From NCBI RefSeq assembly GCF_035989885.1, contig NZ_CP108518.1, positions 2,298,501 through 2,362,500 of the forward strand: a stretch of 64,000 nt of DNA. The letters are read 5' to 3'. Position 1 is the stretch's first letter. Each line of letters opens with the position of its first letter. The position numbers and the translations under genes were made by a program. Positions 25,834-35,701 of this stretch are shown piece after piece. Source of the stretch: Streptomyces sp. NBC_01232 (GTDB lineage Bacteria > Actinomycetota > Actinomycetes > Streptomycetales > Streptomycetaceae). The notes under the pieces were generated by a model. That model had not been told where the DNA came from. It saw nothing but the letters and a program-made list of their open reading frames with translations, and searched no databases.

Positions 25834-28365
25834 CTACTGGCCTCGGACCTTCAGTGCGCGGGCGAGGTCGTCCAGCTGGTCGACCAGTTTGCGGCGCAGG
25901 AGGGGGAGGATGTCCGGGTCGCTGAGGCAGGTGCGGCCGGCCTGGAGGTTGGCCTCGTCGATGGCGTGGACCGGGAAGGCGTAGCGGCCCGCGGCTTCGC
26001 CGATGGCGGGGCCGCGGCGGGCGCCGAGGGCGACCGCGTCGGGGTAGTAGCGAGTCACGTACTCGGTGGTGAGGTCGCTCTGTTCGGGCTGCCAGAAGCC
26101 CTGGGCGGTGGCGCTGAAGAGGTAGTTGGACAGGCTGTCGTCATGGAAGAGGCGGTCCCAGGCGGCGGCCTTGGCCTCGGGGGTGGGGAGGGCGGCGCGG
26201 CAGCGGGCGGCGCCTTCCTGGCCGGTGGCGCTGGTGTCGGCCTCGAGGGCGGCGTCGATGTCGGCCTCGTCGACGGCGCCGAGGACGGCGAGGCGGCCGA
26301 GGATGCGCCAGCGCAGCTCGGGGTCGAGGGCGGGGCCTCCGGGGACGGTGTCGTCGGTGAGCCAGGCGGCGATGGTGTCGGGCTGGGTGGCGCTGTCGAC
26401 GAGGGTGCGTACGGCGGTCAGCCGCATGCCGGGTTCGGAGCCGTCCTCGGTGCGCCGCAGGAGGTCGCGGGCGATGGTGGTGAGGGTGGCGAGGGCTGCG
26501 GTGCGCTCGTCGGGGGCGACGAAGCGTACGGCGATCTGGGTGCGGGCGAAGGTGAGGACGCCCTGGACGATGGCGAGGTCGTCCTCCTCGGGCAGGTGCG
26601 CCGCGGCGGTCGTCAGGTAGTCGTGCGGGTCGAGTTCGCCGTCGCGGACCATGTCGCGCAGGGCGTTCCAGACGACGGCGCGGGTGAGGGCGTCGGGGAT
26701 GCCGGCCAGGCCGCGCAGGGCCGTTTCGAGGGAGTGCTCGTCGAGCCGGACCTTGGCGTAGGTGAGGTCGACGTCGTTGAGGACGAGGAGGGCGGGGCGG
26801 GCCCCGGTGACGGAGATGATCTCGTCGGAAGGGACGTCGAGGTCGAGGAGTTCGCGCAGTTCCAGGAAGCGGCCGTCGACGGGGTCGCGGTCGTAGACGC
26901 CGACGGCGATGTGGTGGGGGCGGCTGCCGCTGCGGTCGACGGTGAGGGTCCAGCCGGGGGCGCTGTCGGGGCCGCCCTCGGATTCCTCGATGCGGGGGGT
27001 GAGGGTGTCGATTCCGGTGGTGCGCAGCCAGATGCCGGCCCAGGCGCGGACGTCGCGTTCGGTGTGGGCGGCGAGGGAGTCGATGAAGTCGTCGAGGGAG
27101 GCGTTGGCGAACTTGTGGCGGGTGAAGTGGGTGTTGATGCCGGCCAGGAAGTCCTTCTCGCCGAGCCAGGCGACGAGCTGGCGCAGGGCGGAGGCGCCCT
27201 TGGCGTAGGAGATGCCGTCGAAGTTGAGGAGGGCCGAGGCGGTGTCGGGGACGTCTTCGGGGGCGGGGGCGACGGGGTGGGTGGAGGGGCGCTGGTCGGC
27301 GTCGTAGCCCCAGGGCTTGCGGGTGACGCCGAAGTCGGTCCAGGTGTCGGTGAAGCGGGTGGCTTCGGTGAGGGTCTGGTAGCCCATGTATTCGGCGAAG
27401 GATTCGTTGAGCCAGATGTCGTCGAACCAGGCGAGGGTGACGAGGTCGCCGAACCACATGTGGGCCATCTCGTGGGCGATGACCATGGCCCGGGACTGGC
27501 GTTCGGTGTCGGTGACGGCGGAGCGGAAGATGAACTCGTCGCGGAAGGTGACGAGTCCGGGGTTCTCCATGGCGCCGGCGTTGAACTCGGGTACGAAGGC
27601 CTGGTCGTAGGAGTCGAAGGGGTAGGGCTCGGTGAACTTCTCCTGGTACCGGTCGAAGCAGTCCTTGGTGATGGAGAGGATTTCCTGGGCGTCGACGTCC
27701 ATGTGGGGTGCGAGGGACTGGCGGCAGTGGATGCCGAAGGGCAGTCCGGCGTGCTGGGTGCGGACGCTGTGCCAGGGGCCGGCGGCGACGGCGGCGAGGT
27801 AGGTGGAGATGAGGGGGGTGGGGGCGGACTGCCAGACTCCGGCGCCGCTGCCGTCGGGGGCGTCGCCGGTGCGGGTGGTGATGCCGTTGGCGAGGACGGT
27901 CCAGTGTGCGGGGGCGGTGACGGTGAATTCGAAGACGGCCTTGAGGTCGGGCTGGTCGAAGGCCGGGAAGACCCGCTGGACGTCGTCCAGGAACATCTGG
28001 CTGTAGACGTACGTGTGTCCGTCCGCGGGGTCGGTGAAGCGGTGCAGGCCCTCGCCGGTGCGGGAGTAGCGCATGAGGGTGTCGAGGTGCAGCTCGTGGT
28101 GGCCTTCGGTGAGGCCGGTGAGCGGGAGGCGGTTGTCCTCGAGGGTCGCCGGGTCGAGGGGGTTGCCGTCGAGGGTGGCGGAGCGCAGCTCGACGGGCTT
28201 CAGCTCGACGAAGGTGTCTGCGGCGGTCCGGGCGGTGAACCGGATGACGGTGGTGGAGCCGAAGGTTTCGTCGTCGTCGCCGGTGAGGTCGAGGGTCACG
28301 GCGTAGTGCTGGACGTCGAGGAGCTGGGCTCGGAGCTGCGCTTCGTTGCGCGTCAGTGCGGACAT
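25834..28365 (-). CDS. pepN: aminopeptidase N (M1 family)
   Basis: An 843-residue zinc aminopeptidase of normal length. Substrate-recognition motif GAMENPGLVTFRDEF is followed by the zinc site HEMAHMWFGDLVTLAWFDDIWLNE (two His and the distal Glu) and the downstream Tyr region; the C-terminal ERAP1-like helical domain (from about residue 500) includes NDVDLTYAKVRLDE and AGIPDALTRAVVWNALRDMV. It removes N-terminal residues from peptides in the cytoplasm. MSALTRNEAQLRAQLLDVQHYAVTLDLTG is the usual start; ATG 28374 three codons upstream is also possible. Streptomycetes normally carry more than one PepN; this looks like one of those paralogues. Confidence 0.94.
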   Translation of the reverse strand: MSALTRNEAQLRAQLLDVQHYAVTLDLTGDDDETFGSTTVIRFTARTAADTFVELKPVELRSATLDGNPLDPATLEDNRLPLTGLTEGHHELHLDTLMRYSRTGEGLHRFTDPADGHTYVYSQMFLDDVQRVFPAFDQPDLKAVFEFTVTAPAHWTVLANGITTRTGDAPDGSGAGVWQSAPTPLISTYLAAVAAGPWHSVRTQHAGLPFGIHCRQSLAPHMDVDAQEILSITKDCFDRYQEKFTEPYPFDSYDQAFVPEFNAGAMENPGLVTFRDEFIFRSAVTDTERQSRAMVIAHEMAHMWFGDLVTLAWFDDIWLNESFAEYMGYQTLTEATRFTDTWTDFGVTRKPWGYDADQRPSTHPVAPAPEDVPDTASALLNFDGISYAKGASALRQLVAWLGEKDFLAGINTHFTRHKFANASLDDFIDSLAAHTERDVRAWAGIWLRTTGIDTLTPRIEESEGGPDSAPGWTLTVDRSGSRPHHIAVGVYDRDPVDGRFLELRELLDLDVPSDEIISVTGARPALLVLNDVDLTYAKVRLDEHSLETALRGLAGIPDALTRAVVWNALRDMVRDGELDPHDYLTTAAAHLPEEDDLAIVQGVLTFARTQIAVRFVAPDERTAALATLTTIARDLLRRTEDGSEPGMRLTAVRTLVDSATQPDTIAAWLTDDTVPGGPALDPELRWRILGRLAVLGAVDEADIDAALEADTSATGQEGAARCRAALPTPEAKAAAWDRLFHDDSLSNYLFSATAQGFWQPEQSDLTTEYVTRYYPDAVALGARRGPAIGEAAGRYAFPVHAIDEANLQAGRTCLSDPDILPLLRRKLVDQLDDLARALKVRGQ

Positions 28366-28406
28366 GGGGCCCATGCTGCCCCAGTGGGCGGCCGGACCCC
28401 GGTGTT

Positions 28407-28781
28407 CTACTCTTCGCCCGCAGCGATCGTCTCGTGGTGGCGGATGACCTCGGCGATGATGAAGTTGAGGAGCTTCTCGGCGAAGGCGGGGTCGAGTTTG
28501 GCGTTCTCGGCGAGCTGGCGCAGCCGGGCGATCTGGCTGGCCTCGCGGCCCGGGTCGGCGGGGGGCAGCTGGTGCCTGGCCTTGAGGTGGCCGACCTGCT
28601 GGGTGCACTTGAAGCGTTCGGCGAGCATGTGGACGACGGCCGCGTCGATGTTGTCGATGCTGTCGCGCAGTCGGGCGAGTTCGGCGGTGACGCTCTGGTC
28701 GATGCCCTCGTCGCCCTTGGCCGCGTCGTCGGCCGCACCCGCGCCCGTGCCGGTGCCGTTGTCGAGGTCGCTGATGTTCAT
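28407..28781 (-). CDS. chorismate mutase (AroQ type)
   Basis: A 124-residue protein with a ~30-residue acidic Gly/Ala-rich leader and one AroQ chorismate-mutase domain: LARLRDSIDNIDAAVVHMLAERFKCTQQVGHLKARHQLPPADPGREASQIARLRQLAENAKLDPAFAEKLLNFIIAEVIRHHE. The first helix Arg, the Arg/Lys in FKCTQQVGHLKA and the final helix Gln/Glu positions fit the active site. It isomerises chorismate to prephenate for Phe and Tyr. It lies 41 nt upstream of the pepN start in the same direction and may be cotranscribed. Confidence 0.9.
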   Translation of the reverse strand: MNISDLDNGTGTGAGAADDAAKGDEGIDQSVTAELARLRDSIDNIDAAVVHMLAERFKCTQQVGHLKARHQLPPADPGREASQIARLRQLAENAKLDPAFAEKLLNFIIAEVIRHHETIAAGEE

Positions 28782-28853
28782 GGTTCCCGAGAATACGTGG
28801 CGGCGGCCGCTGGTTCGTCGGGCAGTCGGCCTGTGAGACGGCGACCTTTACTT

Positions 28854-28885
28854 GCCAAAGTGGAAAGTGCTCGCCATAGTGGAAA
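28854..28885. promoter_or_regulatory. two direct repeats upstream of membrane protein/regulator operon
   Basis: GCCAAAGTGGAAA (28854-28866) and GCCATAGTGGAAA (28873-28885) are direct repeats differing at one base, 19 bp apart, ending 41 nt before the GTG at 28927. They probably form the operator of the winged-helix regulator encoded by the second gene of the operon. Confidence 0.55.
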
Positions 28886-28926
28886 TCGACTGGAACGATC
28901 ATCCGTGTGCGAGCTTGGGGGGACCT

Positions 28927-29346
28927 GTGGAGGAGACGGCGAAAGCGGTCGGGGCGCTGGGGCGGGCGGCCGGTGCGGAGAAGGCGGCGCGGCGGCGCAG
29001 CGGCTGGTACGCGCGCTACCTGTGGGCGTACGCGGCCGGGCAGCTGGTGCTCGTACCGGTGGCCGTGCTGTGGCACGGGCCGGTGTCCGGGGTGGTGTTC
29101 GCGGTGACCAACGCGCTGCTGGTGACCGGGCTGAGCGTGTACGCGGCGCGGCAGCGCGTGGTGCGGCGGGGGTTCGGTGTGAAGCACGGGGTGGTGATGG
29201 CGTCATGGGCGGTGGTGTTCGCCCTGACGATCACGGTCGGGGTCGCTGCCTTCGGGCACGGCGTGCCGTTCGCGGTGGCGGGCGCGCTGGCGTGTGCGCT
29301 GCCGCTGGCCGTCGGGGCCTGGACCGAGACGCGGGGCGCGGCATGA
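28927..29346 (+). CDS. small membrane protein
   Basis: A 139-residue integral membrane protein with four hydrophobic segments: YLWAYAAGQLVLVPVAVLW, GVVFAVTNALLVTGLSVYAA, GVVMASWAVVFALTITVGVA and PFAVAGALACALPLAVGA, after a basic cytoplasmic start. Start GTG 28927 has GGGGGGA five nt upstream; the frame continues upstream to 28852 but that part overlaps the operator repeats. The stop overlaps the ATG of the regulator gene (ATGA). Function is unknown; small membrane proteins with a paired winged-helix regulator are common in actinomycetes. Confidence 0.8.
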   Translation: MEETAKAVGALGRAAGAEKAARRRSGWYARYLWAYAAGQLVLVPVAVLWHGPVSGVVFAVTNALLVTGLSVYAARQRVVRRGFGVKHGVVMASWAVVFALTITVGVAAFGHGVPFAVAGALACALPLAVGAWTETRGAA

Positions 29347-29732
29347 CGGACGGGACGGACGGGACGGACGAGGGGGCTCCGGCCGCCGGGGCGGACAGCG
29401 GGGCGCAGGCGAAGCGCGGCGGTCATCCGCGGCACGATCTGGCGCCGCTGCTGAACGCGCCGGTACGGCTGTCGGTGGTGGCGGCGCTGGCGCCGCTGGA
29501 CAAGGCCGAGTTCGGTTTCGTACGGGACCTGGTGGAGGTTTCGGACTCGGTGCTGTCCAAGCAGGTCGCGGCGCTGGAGGAGGCGGGCTGGGTGGCCGTC
29601 CGCAAGGGCCGGGTCGGACGCCGTCCGCGCACCTGGATCTCGCTGACCGCCGAGGGCCGGGCCGTCTACGAGCGGCATCTGGCCGCGCTGCGGGCCATCG
29701 CGCTGGGGCAGCCCGGCAGTACGTCCGGCTAG
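29343..29732 (+). CDS. winged-helix (MarR-like, HTH_34) transcriptional regulator
   Basis: A 129-residue regulator: a ~30-residue low-complexity leader (TDGTDGTDEG repeats), then LAPLLNAPVRLSVVAALAPLDKAEFGFVRDLVEVSDSVLSKQVAALEEAGWVAVRKGRVGRRPRTWISLTAEGRAVYERHLAALRAI, a compact winged helix with recognition helix SVLSKQVAALEEAG and an Arg-rich wing. It is translated in overlap with the membrane-protein gene and probably represses the shared promoter through the direct repeats at 28854-28885. No ligand is evident. Confidence 0.87.
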   Translation: MTDGTDGTDEGAPAAGADSGAQAKRGGHPRHDLAPLLNAPVRLSVVAALAPLDKAEFGFVRDLVEVSDSVLSKQVAALEEAGWVAVRKGRVGRRPRTWISLTAEGRAVYERHLAALRAIALGQPGSTSG

Positions 29733-29806
29733 ACGACCTGGGCCGTGTCCTGCGGATCCTGTCGGCCGAGCCCGCGTTGTCCGGTGCCCGGCGTGATCGG
29801 CAGGAC

Positions 29807-30955
29807 CTAGAGGGGCAGGGTCGCGGTGACGAGCCAGCCGCCCTCGGGGGTGGGGCCTGCGGTGAGGAAGCCGCCGAGGGCCTCGGCGCGCTCGGCCATG
29901 CCCGCCAGGCCGTAGCCGCCGCCCCGGGCGTTCTCGGAGAGTCCGGCCGGACGGCCGCCGTCGTCGGCGATGCGGACCTCCAGGCCGGCCGGGACGGTGC
30001 GCAGGGTGACCCGGACGGCGGTGGCCGTCGCGGCGTGCTTGCCGATGTTGGTGAGGGCTTCGAGGACGATGCGGTGGGCGGTGGCCGCGACATGGGCGGG
30101 GAGCCGGCCCTCCAGCCCTTTCTCGATGCCGAGGGTGACGGGCGGCCCGGTCACCGTGAAGCGTTCGGTGAGCTCGCGGATGTCGGCGAGGCCGGCGACC
30201 GGGTGGGTGGCGGCCGTGGTGTCCTCGTCCTCGCGGAGGATCTTGACGAGGCGGCGCATCGAGCCGAGGGCCTCGTCCCCGGCGTTCTCGATCCGGCCGA
30301 GGATCTCGGCCGCGCGTTCGGCGGAGACGTTGGTGAAGCGGGCGGCGCGCGCCTCGACGACGATGCCGGTGACGTGGTGGGCGACGAGGTCGTGGAGTTC
30401 GCGGGCGAGCTCCAGGCGTTCGGCGGTGCGGACGGCGCGCAGGTCGCGCACGCGCTGGGTGGCCTGCAGCCGCAGCACGAGCGAGTACGCGGCGACGACG
30501 ACGGCGAGCACGGAGAAGAGCAGGGTGAACCGGCCCGGCGCGGCGTCCCGGGCCGGTACGGCCATGCAGCCGAGGGCGAGGACGGGGCCGAGGACGGCGG
30601 CGGTGCGGGCGGGGGCGCGGAGCAGGACCTGGGAGAGCAGGACGAGGAGGGCGAGGGCCTCCCCGCCGCCCCAGACGACGCGGGGGTGGTGGCTGAGCAT
30701 CAGGAGGAGGGTGACGGTCCAGGTGACGGCGGCGGCGAACCGGGCGCGGGTGAGCAGGGGGACGGCTGGCCAGGGCGCGGCGCTGAGGCAGACGAGGATG
30801 CCGGACACCCAGACGGCGGCGTGCGGGAGGCTGGGCTGGCGGGCCAGGACGACGCCCTCGAAGGAGACGAGGGCGAGGAGGACGAGGGAGAGGGAGAGGC
30901 GCAGCCAGGTGGCGGCGTGCGGGTGGCTGCGTGCCCAGCCGGACAGGGGGCTCAT
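29807..30955 (-). CDS. two-component sensor histidine kinase (NarL/DesK class)
   Basis: A 382-residue HisKA_3 kinase. Five or six membrane helices fill residues 15-160 with short loops and no large external sensor domain, so the stimulus may come from the membrane. The phospho-His is in ELARELHDLVAHHVTGIVVEA; the ATPase domain shows HRIVLEALTNIGKHA (N box), IADDGG (G1) and GGYGLAGMAERAEALGG (G2). It should phosphorylate the LuxR-type regulator encoded 250 nt downstream on the same strand. Target genes are not evident from the neighbourhood. Confidence 0.9.
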   Translation of the reverse strand: MSPLSGWARSHPHAATWLRLSLSLVLLALVSFEGVVLARQPSLPHAAVWVSGILVCLSAAPWPAVPLLTRARFAAAVTWTVTLLLMLSHHPRVVWGGGEALALLVLLSQVLLRAPARTAAVLGPVLALGCMAVPARDAAPGRFTLLFSVLAVVVAAYSLVLRLQATQRVRDLRAVRTAERLELARELHDLVAHHVTGIVVEARAARFTNVSAERAAEILGRIENAGDEALGSMRRLVKILREDEDTTAATHPVAGLADIRELTERFTVTGPPVTLGIEKGLEGRLPAHVAATAHRIVLEALTNIGKHAATATAVRVTLRTVPAGLEVRIADDGGRPAGLSENARGGGYGLAGMAERAEALGGFLTAGPTPEGGWLVTATLPL

Positions 30956-31106
30956 CGGGTGGCCCTGGGCCGCTTCGGGGCCCGGCGTGGGCGTTGGCCT
31001 GCGGCGGCGGTACGGGGGCGGGTGCGGGAACGGCTGCGCGGGCGCGGGCCGGCTGCGCCGTGGCCTCCCGGGACTCCGCCCCGGAGCCCGCGCCTCAAAC
31101 GCCGGC

Positions 31107-31190
31107 GGGGCTGGATGTGGCCGGGCTCCGAAAGGCCACGGGGCTGGATGTGCCCGGGACCGGAAAGGCCGCGGAGCTGGATGTGGCCGC
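31107..31190. repeat. 33-bp tandem repeat in the kinase/regulator gap
   Basis: A 33-bp unit starting GGGGCTGGATGTG occurs at 31107-31139 and 31140-31172 with few changes, then partly again from 31173 (GGAGCTGGATGTGGCCGC). The segment before it (GCGCCTCAAACGCCGGCGGGGC) is a motif I recall as a frequent streptomycete intergenic repeat. The 30956-31205 gap holds nothing else. Confidence 0.75.
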
Positions 31191-31205
31191 GGGGCTGGAC
31201 CGGGG

Positions 31206-31862
31206 TCACGCCGAGGTGGCGGCCAGGCCGCTTTCCCAGGCCCAGGCGGCGATCTCGACGCGGTTGCGGGCGTCGAGCTTGGCCTGGACGTTGGCCAGGT
31301 GGGTCTTGACCGTGGAGAGGGAGACGAAGAGCTCTGCTGCGATCTCCGCGTTCGTCAGCCCGCGCGCGAGGCAGCGTACGACGTCGCGTTCCCGCTCGGT
31401 CAGGGGTTCCGCGGGGCGTCCGGCCCGGGTGGCCGGGGTGCGCGGGGCCATTTCGCGCAGCAGCCGCACCGTGATGGCGGGTGAGACGAGGGAGTCGCCG
31501 ACGGCCGCCGCCCGTACCGCTTCAACCAGCATGGCCGGGCTGGCGTCCTTCAGGAGGAAGCCGGATGCTCCGCCGTGGAGCGCCGCGTGGACGTACTCGT
31601 CGAGGTCGAAGGTGGTGACGATGACGATGTGCGGGCCGCCCTCTTCGCCGGACAGCCGGCGGGTGACTTCGAGGCCGTCGAGTTTCGGCATGCGGATGTC
31701 GAGGAGGAGGACGTCCGGCCGGTGTTCGGCGACGGCCGCGAGGGCCGCTTCGCCGTCGACGACGTCGGCGACCACTTCAATGTCCGGCTGGCTTTCGAGG
31801 ATCATCCGGAAGCCGGTTCTGACCATCTCCTGGTCGTCCGCGATGACCACTCTGATCGCCAT
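31206..31862 (-). CDS. LuxR/NarL-family response regulator
   Basis: A 218-residue regulator. Receiver: VVIADDQEMVRTGFRMIL (acidic pocket), phospho-Asp in VLLLDIRMPKLDG, IVIVTTFD (Thr), GFLLKDAS (Lys). The LuxR-type DNA-binding domain is LTERERDVVRCLARGLTNAEIAAELFVSLSTVKTHLANVQAKLDARNRVEIAAWAW. It is the upstream partner of the sensor kinase gene (same strand, kinase 250 nt downstream), although the repeat-rich gap suggests a separate promoter or processing site. Confidence 0.93.
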   Translation of the reverse strand: MAIRVVIADDQEMVRTGFRMILESQPDIEVVADVVDGEAALAAVAEHRPDVLLLDIRMPKLDGLEVTRRLSGEEGGPHIVIVTTFDLDEYVHAALHGGASGFLLKDASPAMLVEAVRAAAVGDSLVSPAITVRLLREMAPRTPATRAGRPAEPLTERERDVVRCLARGLTNAEIAAELFVSLSTVKTHLANVQAKLDARNRVEIAAWAWESGLAATSA

Positions 31863-32004
31863 GCGCCACCTGCCCCACTGTCGAACGCTGCCGTCACCGG
31901 TTCACTCCCATGGGACGGGTGGGCGGGGCGGCCCGCAACCGCACGGCGGGGCGCCCCGTCCTTCCGGCCGGACCGGGCCCGGCCGGAAGGACGGTCAGGA
32001 GGGG

Positions 32005-33853
<1,849 letters not shown>

Positions 33854-33965
33854 ATCCATTCATCACGCGGCCACGAAAAGTTTCCTACCGGCCAGTAGAC
33901 AGGGGGTCGGTTCTCGCCAACTCTGGTCACGTACATGCCAACTCGTGACCGAGGGAGCGCCCCCC

Positions 33966-34640
33966 ATGCGCAGTACCCGCACCCCCCGCACCCGCATGCC
34001 CCGTACCGCCGCCGCAGTGGCCGCGGCCGCCGCCGTCCTGACGCTGGTTCCGGCCACCATCGCCCAGGCCGCGCCCGTTCCGGCGCCCGCCTCCGCGTCC
34101 CCGGCCGCCTCCGCGCCCGGCGGCAACGCGGCGATCCTCGGCATCGACTACGCCACCTGGCAGCGGGACGTCGCCGCCGTCGTCGACGCGGCCCGGCCCG
34201 CCATCGAGGCGCGCATCGCCGCCTCACCGGCCGGCGAGAAGCCCGCCCTCGTCCTCGACATCGACAACACCTCGCTGGAGACGGACTTCCACTGGTTCTG
34301 GACGTTCCCGACCCCCGCGATCTCCAAGGTCCGCGCGCTGACCCAGTACGCGCACGCGCGCGGTGTCGCGATCTTCTTCGTGACCGCCCGCCCCGGGATC
34401 ATCCACTCCCTGACCGAGCACAACCTCAGGGCCGTGGGTTACCCGATCTCGGGGCTCTACGTCCGTGACCTGCCCGACCTGTTCGAGGAGGTCAGCGCCT
34501 ACAAGACGGGCAAGCGGGCGGAGATCGAGGCACGCGGCTACACGATCATCGCGAACATCGGCAACAGCCCGACCGACCTCGTCGGCGGTCACGCGGAGCG
34601 CACCGTCAAGCTGCCGGACTACAACGGCAAGCTGTCCTGA
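33966..34640 (+). CDS. secreted HAD-family acid phosphatase
   Basis: A 224-residue exported phosphatase. Signal region TRMPRTAAAVAAAAAVLTLVPATIAQAA, then a low-complexity Pro/Ala linker. The HAD motifs are ALVLDIDNTSLETDFHW (motif I, DxDxT-like with nucleophile Asp), GVAIFFVTARPG (motif II Thr), Lys in AYKTGKRAEIEARG and IIANIGNSPTDLVGG (motif III/IV acidic). This matches the plant-type/class III acid phosphatases common in streptomycetes, which release phosphate outside the cell. ATG 33966 follows GAGGGAG; ATG-like starts upstream add only a few residues. Confidence 0.85.
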   Translation: MRSTRTPRTRMPRTAAAVAAAAAVLTLVPATIAQAAPVPAPASASPAASAPGGNAAILGIDYATWQRDVAAVVDAARPAIEARIAASPAGEKPALVLDIDNTSLETDFHWFWTFPTPAISKVRALTQYAHARGVAIFFVTARPGIIHSLTEHNLRAVGYPISGLYVRDLPDLFEEVSAYKTGKRAEIEARGYTIIANIGNSPTDLVGGHAERTVKLPDYNGKLS

Positions 34641-34650
34641 CCCGAGCACG

Positions 34651-34848
34651 GTGTCAACGGGGCGGCGGATCGTGCGAGTCCGCCGCCCCGCCGCCCCGGC
34701 CGAGTCCGGCAGCGACGGCGTTGACCGCTCCGGCATTCCGCGCTCCGGGCGGGCTGCGTCAGCGCTGCCCCAGGACCCGCAACCGGCGGTCTCGGAACAG
34801 GAAATGGACAACTTGATGGGCCGGCTGCGGTTCAGCGAGTGGATGTAG
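34651..34848 (+). CDS. possible 65-residue protein
   Basis: A rightward ORF starting at GTG 34651, 11 nt after the phosphatase stop. The N-terminal half is Arg/Pro/Ala-rich; the end (AVSEQEMDNLMGRLRFSEWM) looks like an amphipathic helix with less biased codon composition. No family is recognised and the ribosome site is weak. It may be a real small protein or a chance frame before the terminator at 34883. Confidence 0.3.
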   Translation: MSTGRRIVRVRRPAAPAESGSDGVDRSGIPRSGRAASALPQDPQPAVSEQEMDNLMGRLRFSEWM

Positions 34849-34882
34849 CGGGTAGTCATAGGACATCGCACCGATGAAGACT

Positions 34883-34915
34883 CGGGCCCGACCCCTCGCC
34901 AGGGGGCCGGGCCCG
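34883..34915. terminator. terminator hairpin
   Basis: CGGGCCCG-A-CCCC (34883-34895) pairs with GGGG-C-CGGGCCCG (ending 34915). It ends the rightward phosphatase transcription unit. Confidence 0.65.
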
Positions 34916-34933
34916 CTTCCGTGCCACGCCGTT

Positions 34934-35085
34934 TCAGCCCTCGTAGGGTGATCCGCAGCGGGTCGTCGCCGAGCCGTCGTGCCTGGCAGGCCAGGATGTA
35001 CCCCTCGGCGAGGTCCGTCTCGTCCAGGACCTCGTTGCCGGGGACGGCCCCCCGGGGCTCGGCGCCCGGGCCCCGGGGGTTTGCG
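34934..35085 (-). pseudogene. C-terminal remnant of a plant-type 2Fe-2S ferredoxin domain protein
   Basis: The leftward frame reads NEVLDETDLAEGYILACQ, then ARRLGDDPLRITLRG. This is the last part of a [2Fe-2S] ferredoxin domain as found at the end of PaaE/HmpA-type reductases: acidic turn, GYILACQ with the fourth cluster Cys, then the closing strand. The first three Cys, the FAD/NAD domains and any start are absent; upstream sequence is a Pro/Gly-rich scrap. It is a decayed end of a reductase gene. Borders are approximate. Confidence 0.55.
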
Positions 35086-35109
35086 GCGGCCGTCAGCGCC
35101 CGGGCGCGG

Positions 35110-35553
35110 TCACTGCCCCGGAGCGGCCTCGCCCGGCAGGTTCAGCTGCCAGGAGACGCCGAAGCGGTCGTTGACCCAGCCGAAACGGGTGCTGAAGCCG
35201 TACGAGCCGAGCGGCATCAGCTCGCTGCCCTGCTCGGAGAGGGCTCCGTAGAGGCGTTCGATCTCGGCTTCGCTCTCGCACTGGACGTAGAGCGACACCG
35301 CGGGCGTGAAGCCGAATGCGTGCTTGGCCGGGCTGTCGATGCACATGAACGTCTGCCCGGCCAGGGAGAAGGCCGCGTGCCGTACGGTCCCCTCCTCCCC
35401 GGCTCCCGCCGCGGCCTCGTCGGCGCCGTAGTGGCTGATGCCCAGCACCTCGGCGTCCTCGAACAGCGAGAGGTAGAAGGTCATCGCCTCCTCCGCACGC
35501 CCCTCGAACATCAGGAACGTGGTGATCTTCTGCGGGCTCGGCGTGATGGTCAT
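35110..35553 (-). CDS. VOC-superfamily protein (PhnB/3-demethylubiquinone-methyltransferase-like)
   Basis: A 147-residue PhnB-type VOC protein. ITTFLMFEGRAEEAMTFYLSLFEDAEVLGISHYG is the usual N-terminal beta-alpha-beta-beta module, FSLAGQTFMCIDSPAKHAFGFTPAVSLYVQCESEAEIERLYGALSE the second, and SYGFSTRFGWVNDRFGVSWQLNL the end. Despite the database name these proteins are not shown to be methyltransferases; function is unknown. It is leftward and monocistronic-looking, 148 nt from the SDR gene. Confidence 0.85.
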   Translation of the reverse strand: MTITPSPQKITTFLMFEGRAEEAMTFYLSLFEDAEVLGISHYGADEAAAGAGEEGTVRHAAFSLAGQTFMCIDSPAKHAFGFTPAVSLYVQCESEAEIERLYGALSEQGSELMPLGSYGFSTRFGWVNDRFGVSWQLNLPGEAAPGQ

Positions 35554-35701
35554 CGCTGGTCCTGTCCCTTCGCTCTCCGGTCCTCCCGGACCAGAAACCC
35601 TAGGGGGTCCCCTGTCGATCGGGCCGGACGCGGGACGGGACGCGGGCCCGGATCCGGGACGGCCCGCGCCCGCACCGCCCGGCCCGCACCGCCCGGCCCG
35701 G

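Noticed and set aside
35110..35553. 3-demethylubiquinone methyltransferase
   Set aside because: The database name of PhnB-type VOC proteins does not reflect a shown activity; streptomycetes use menaquinone.
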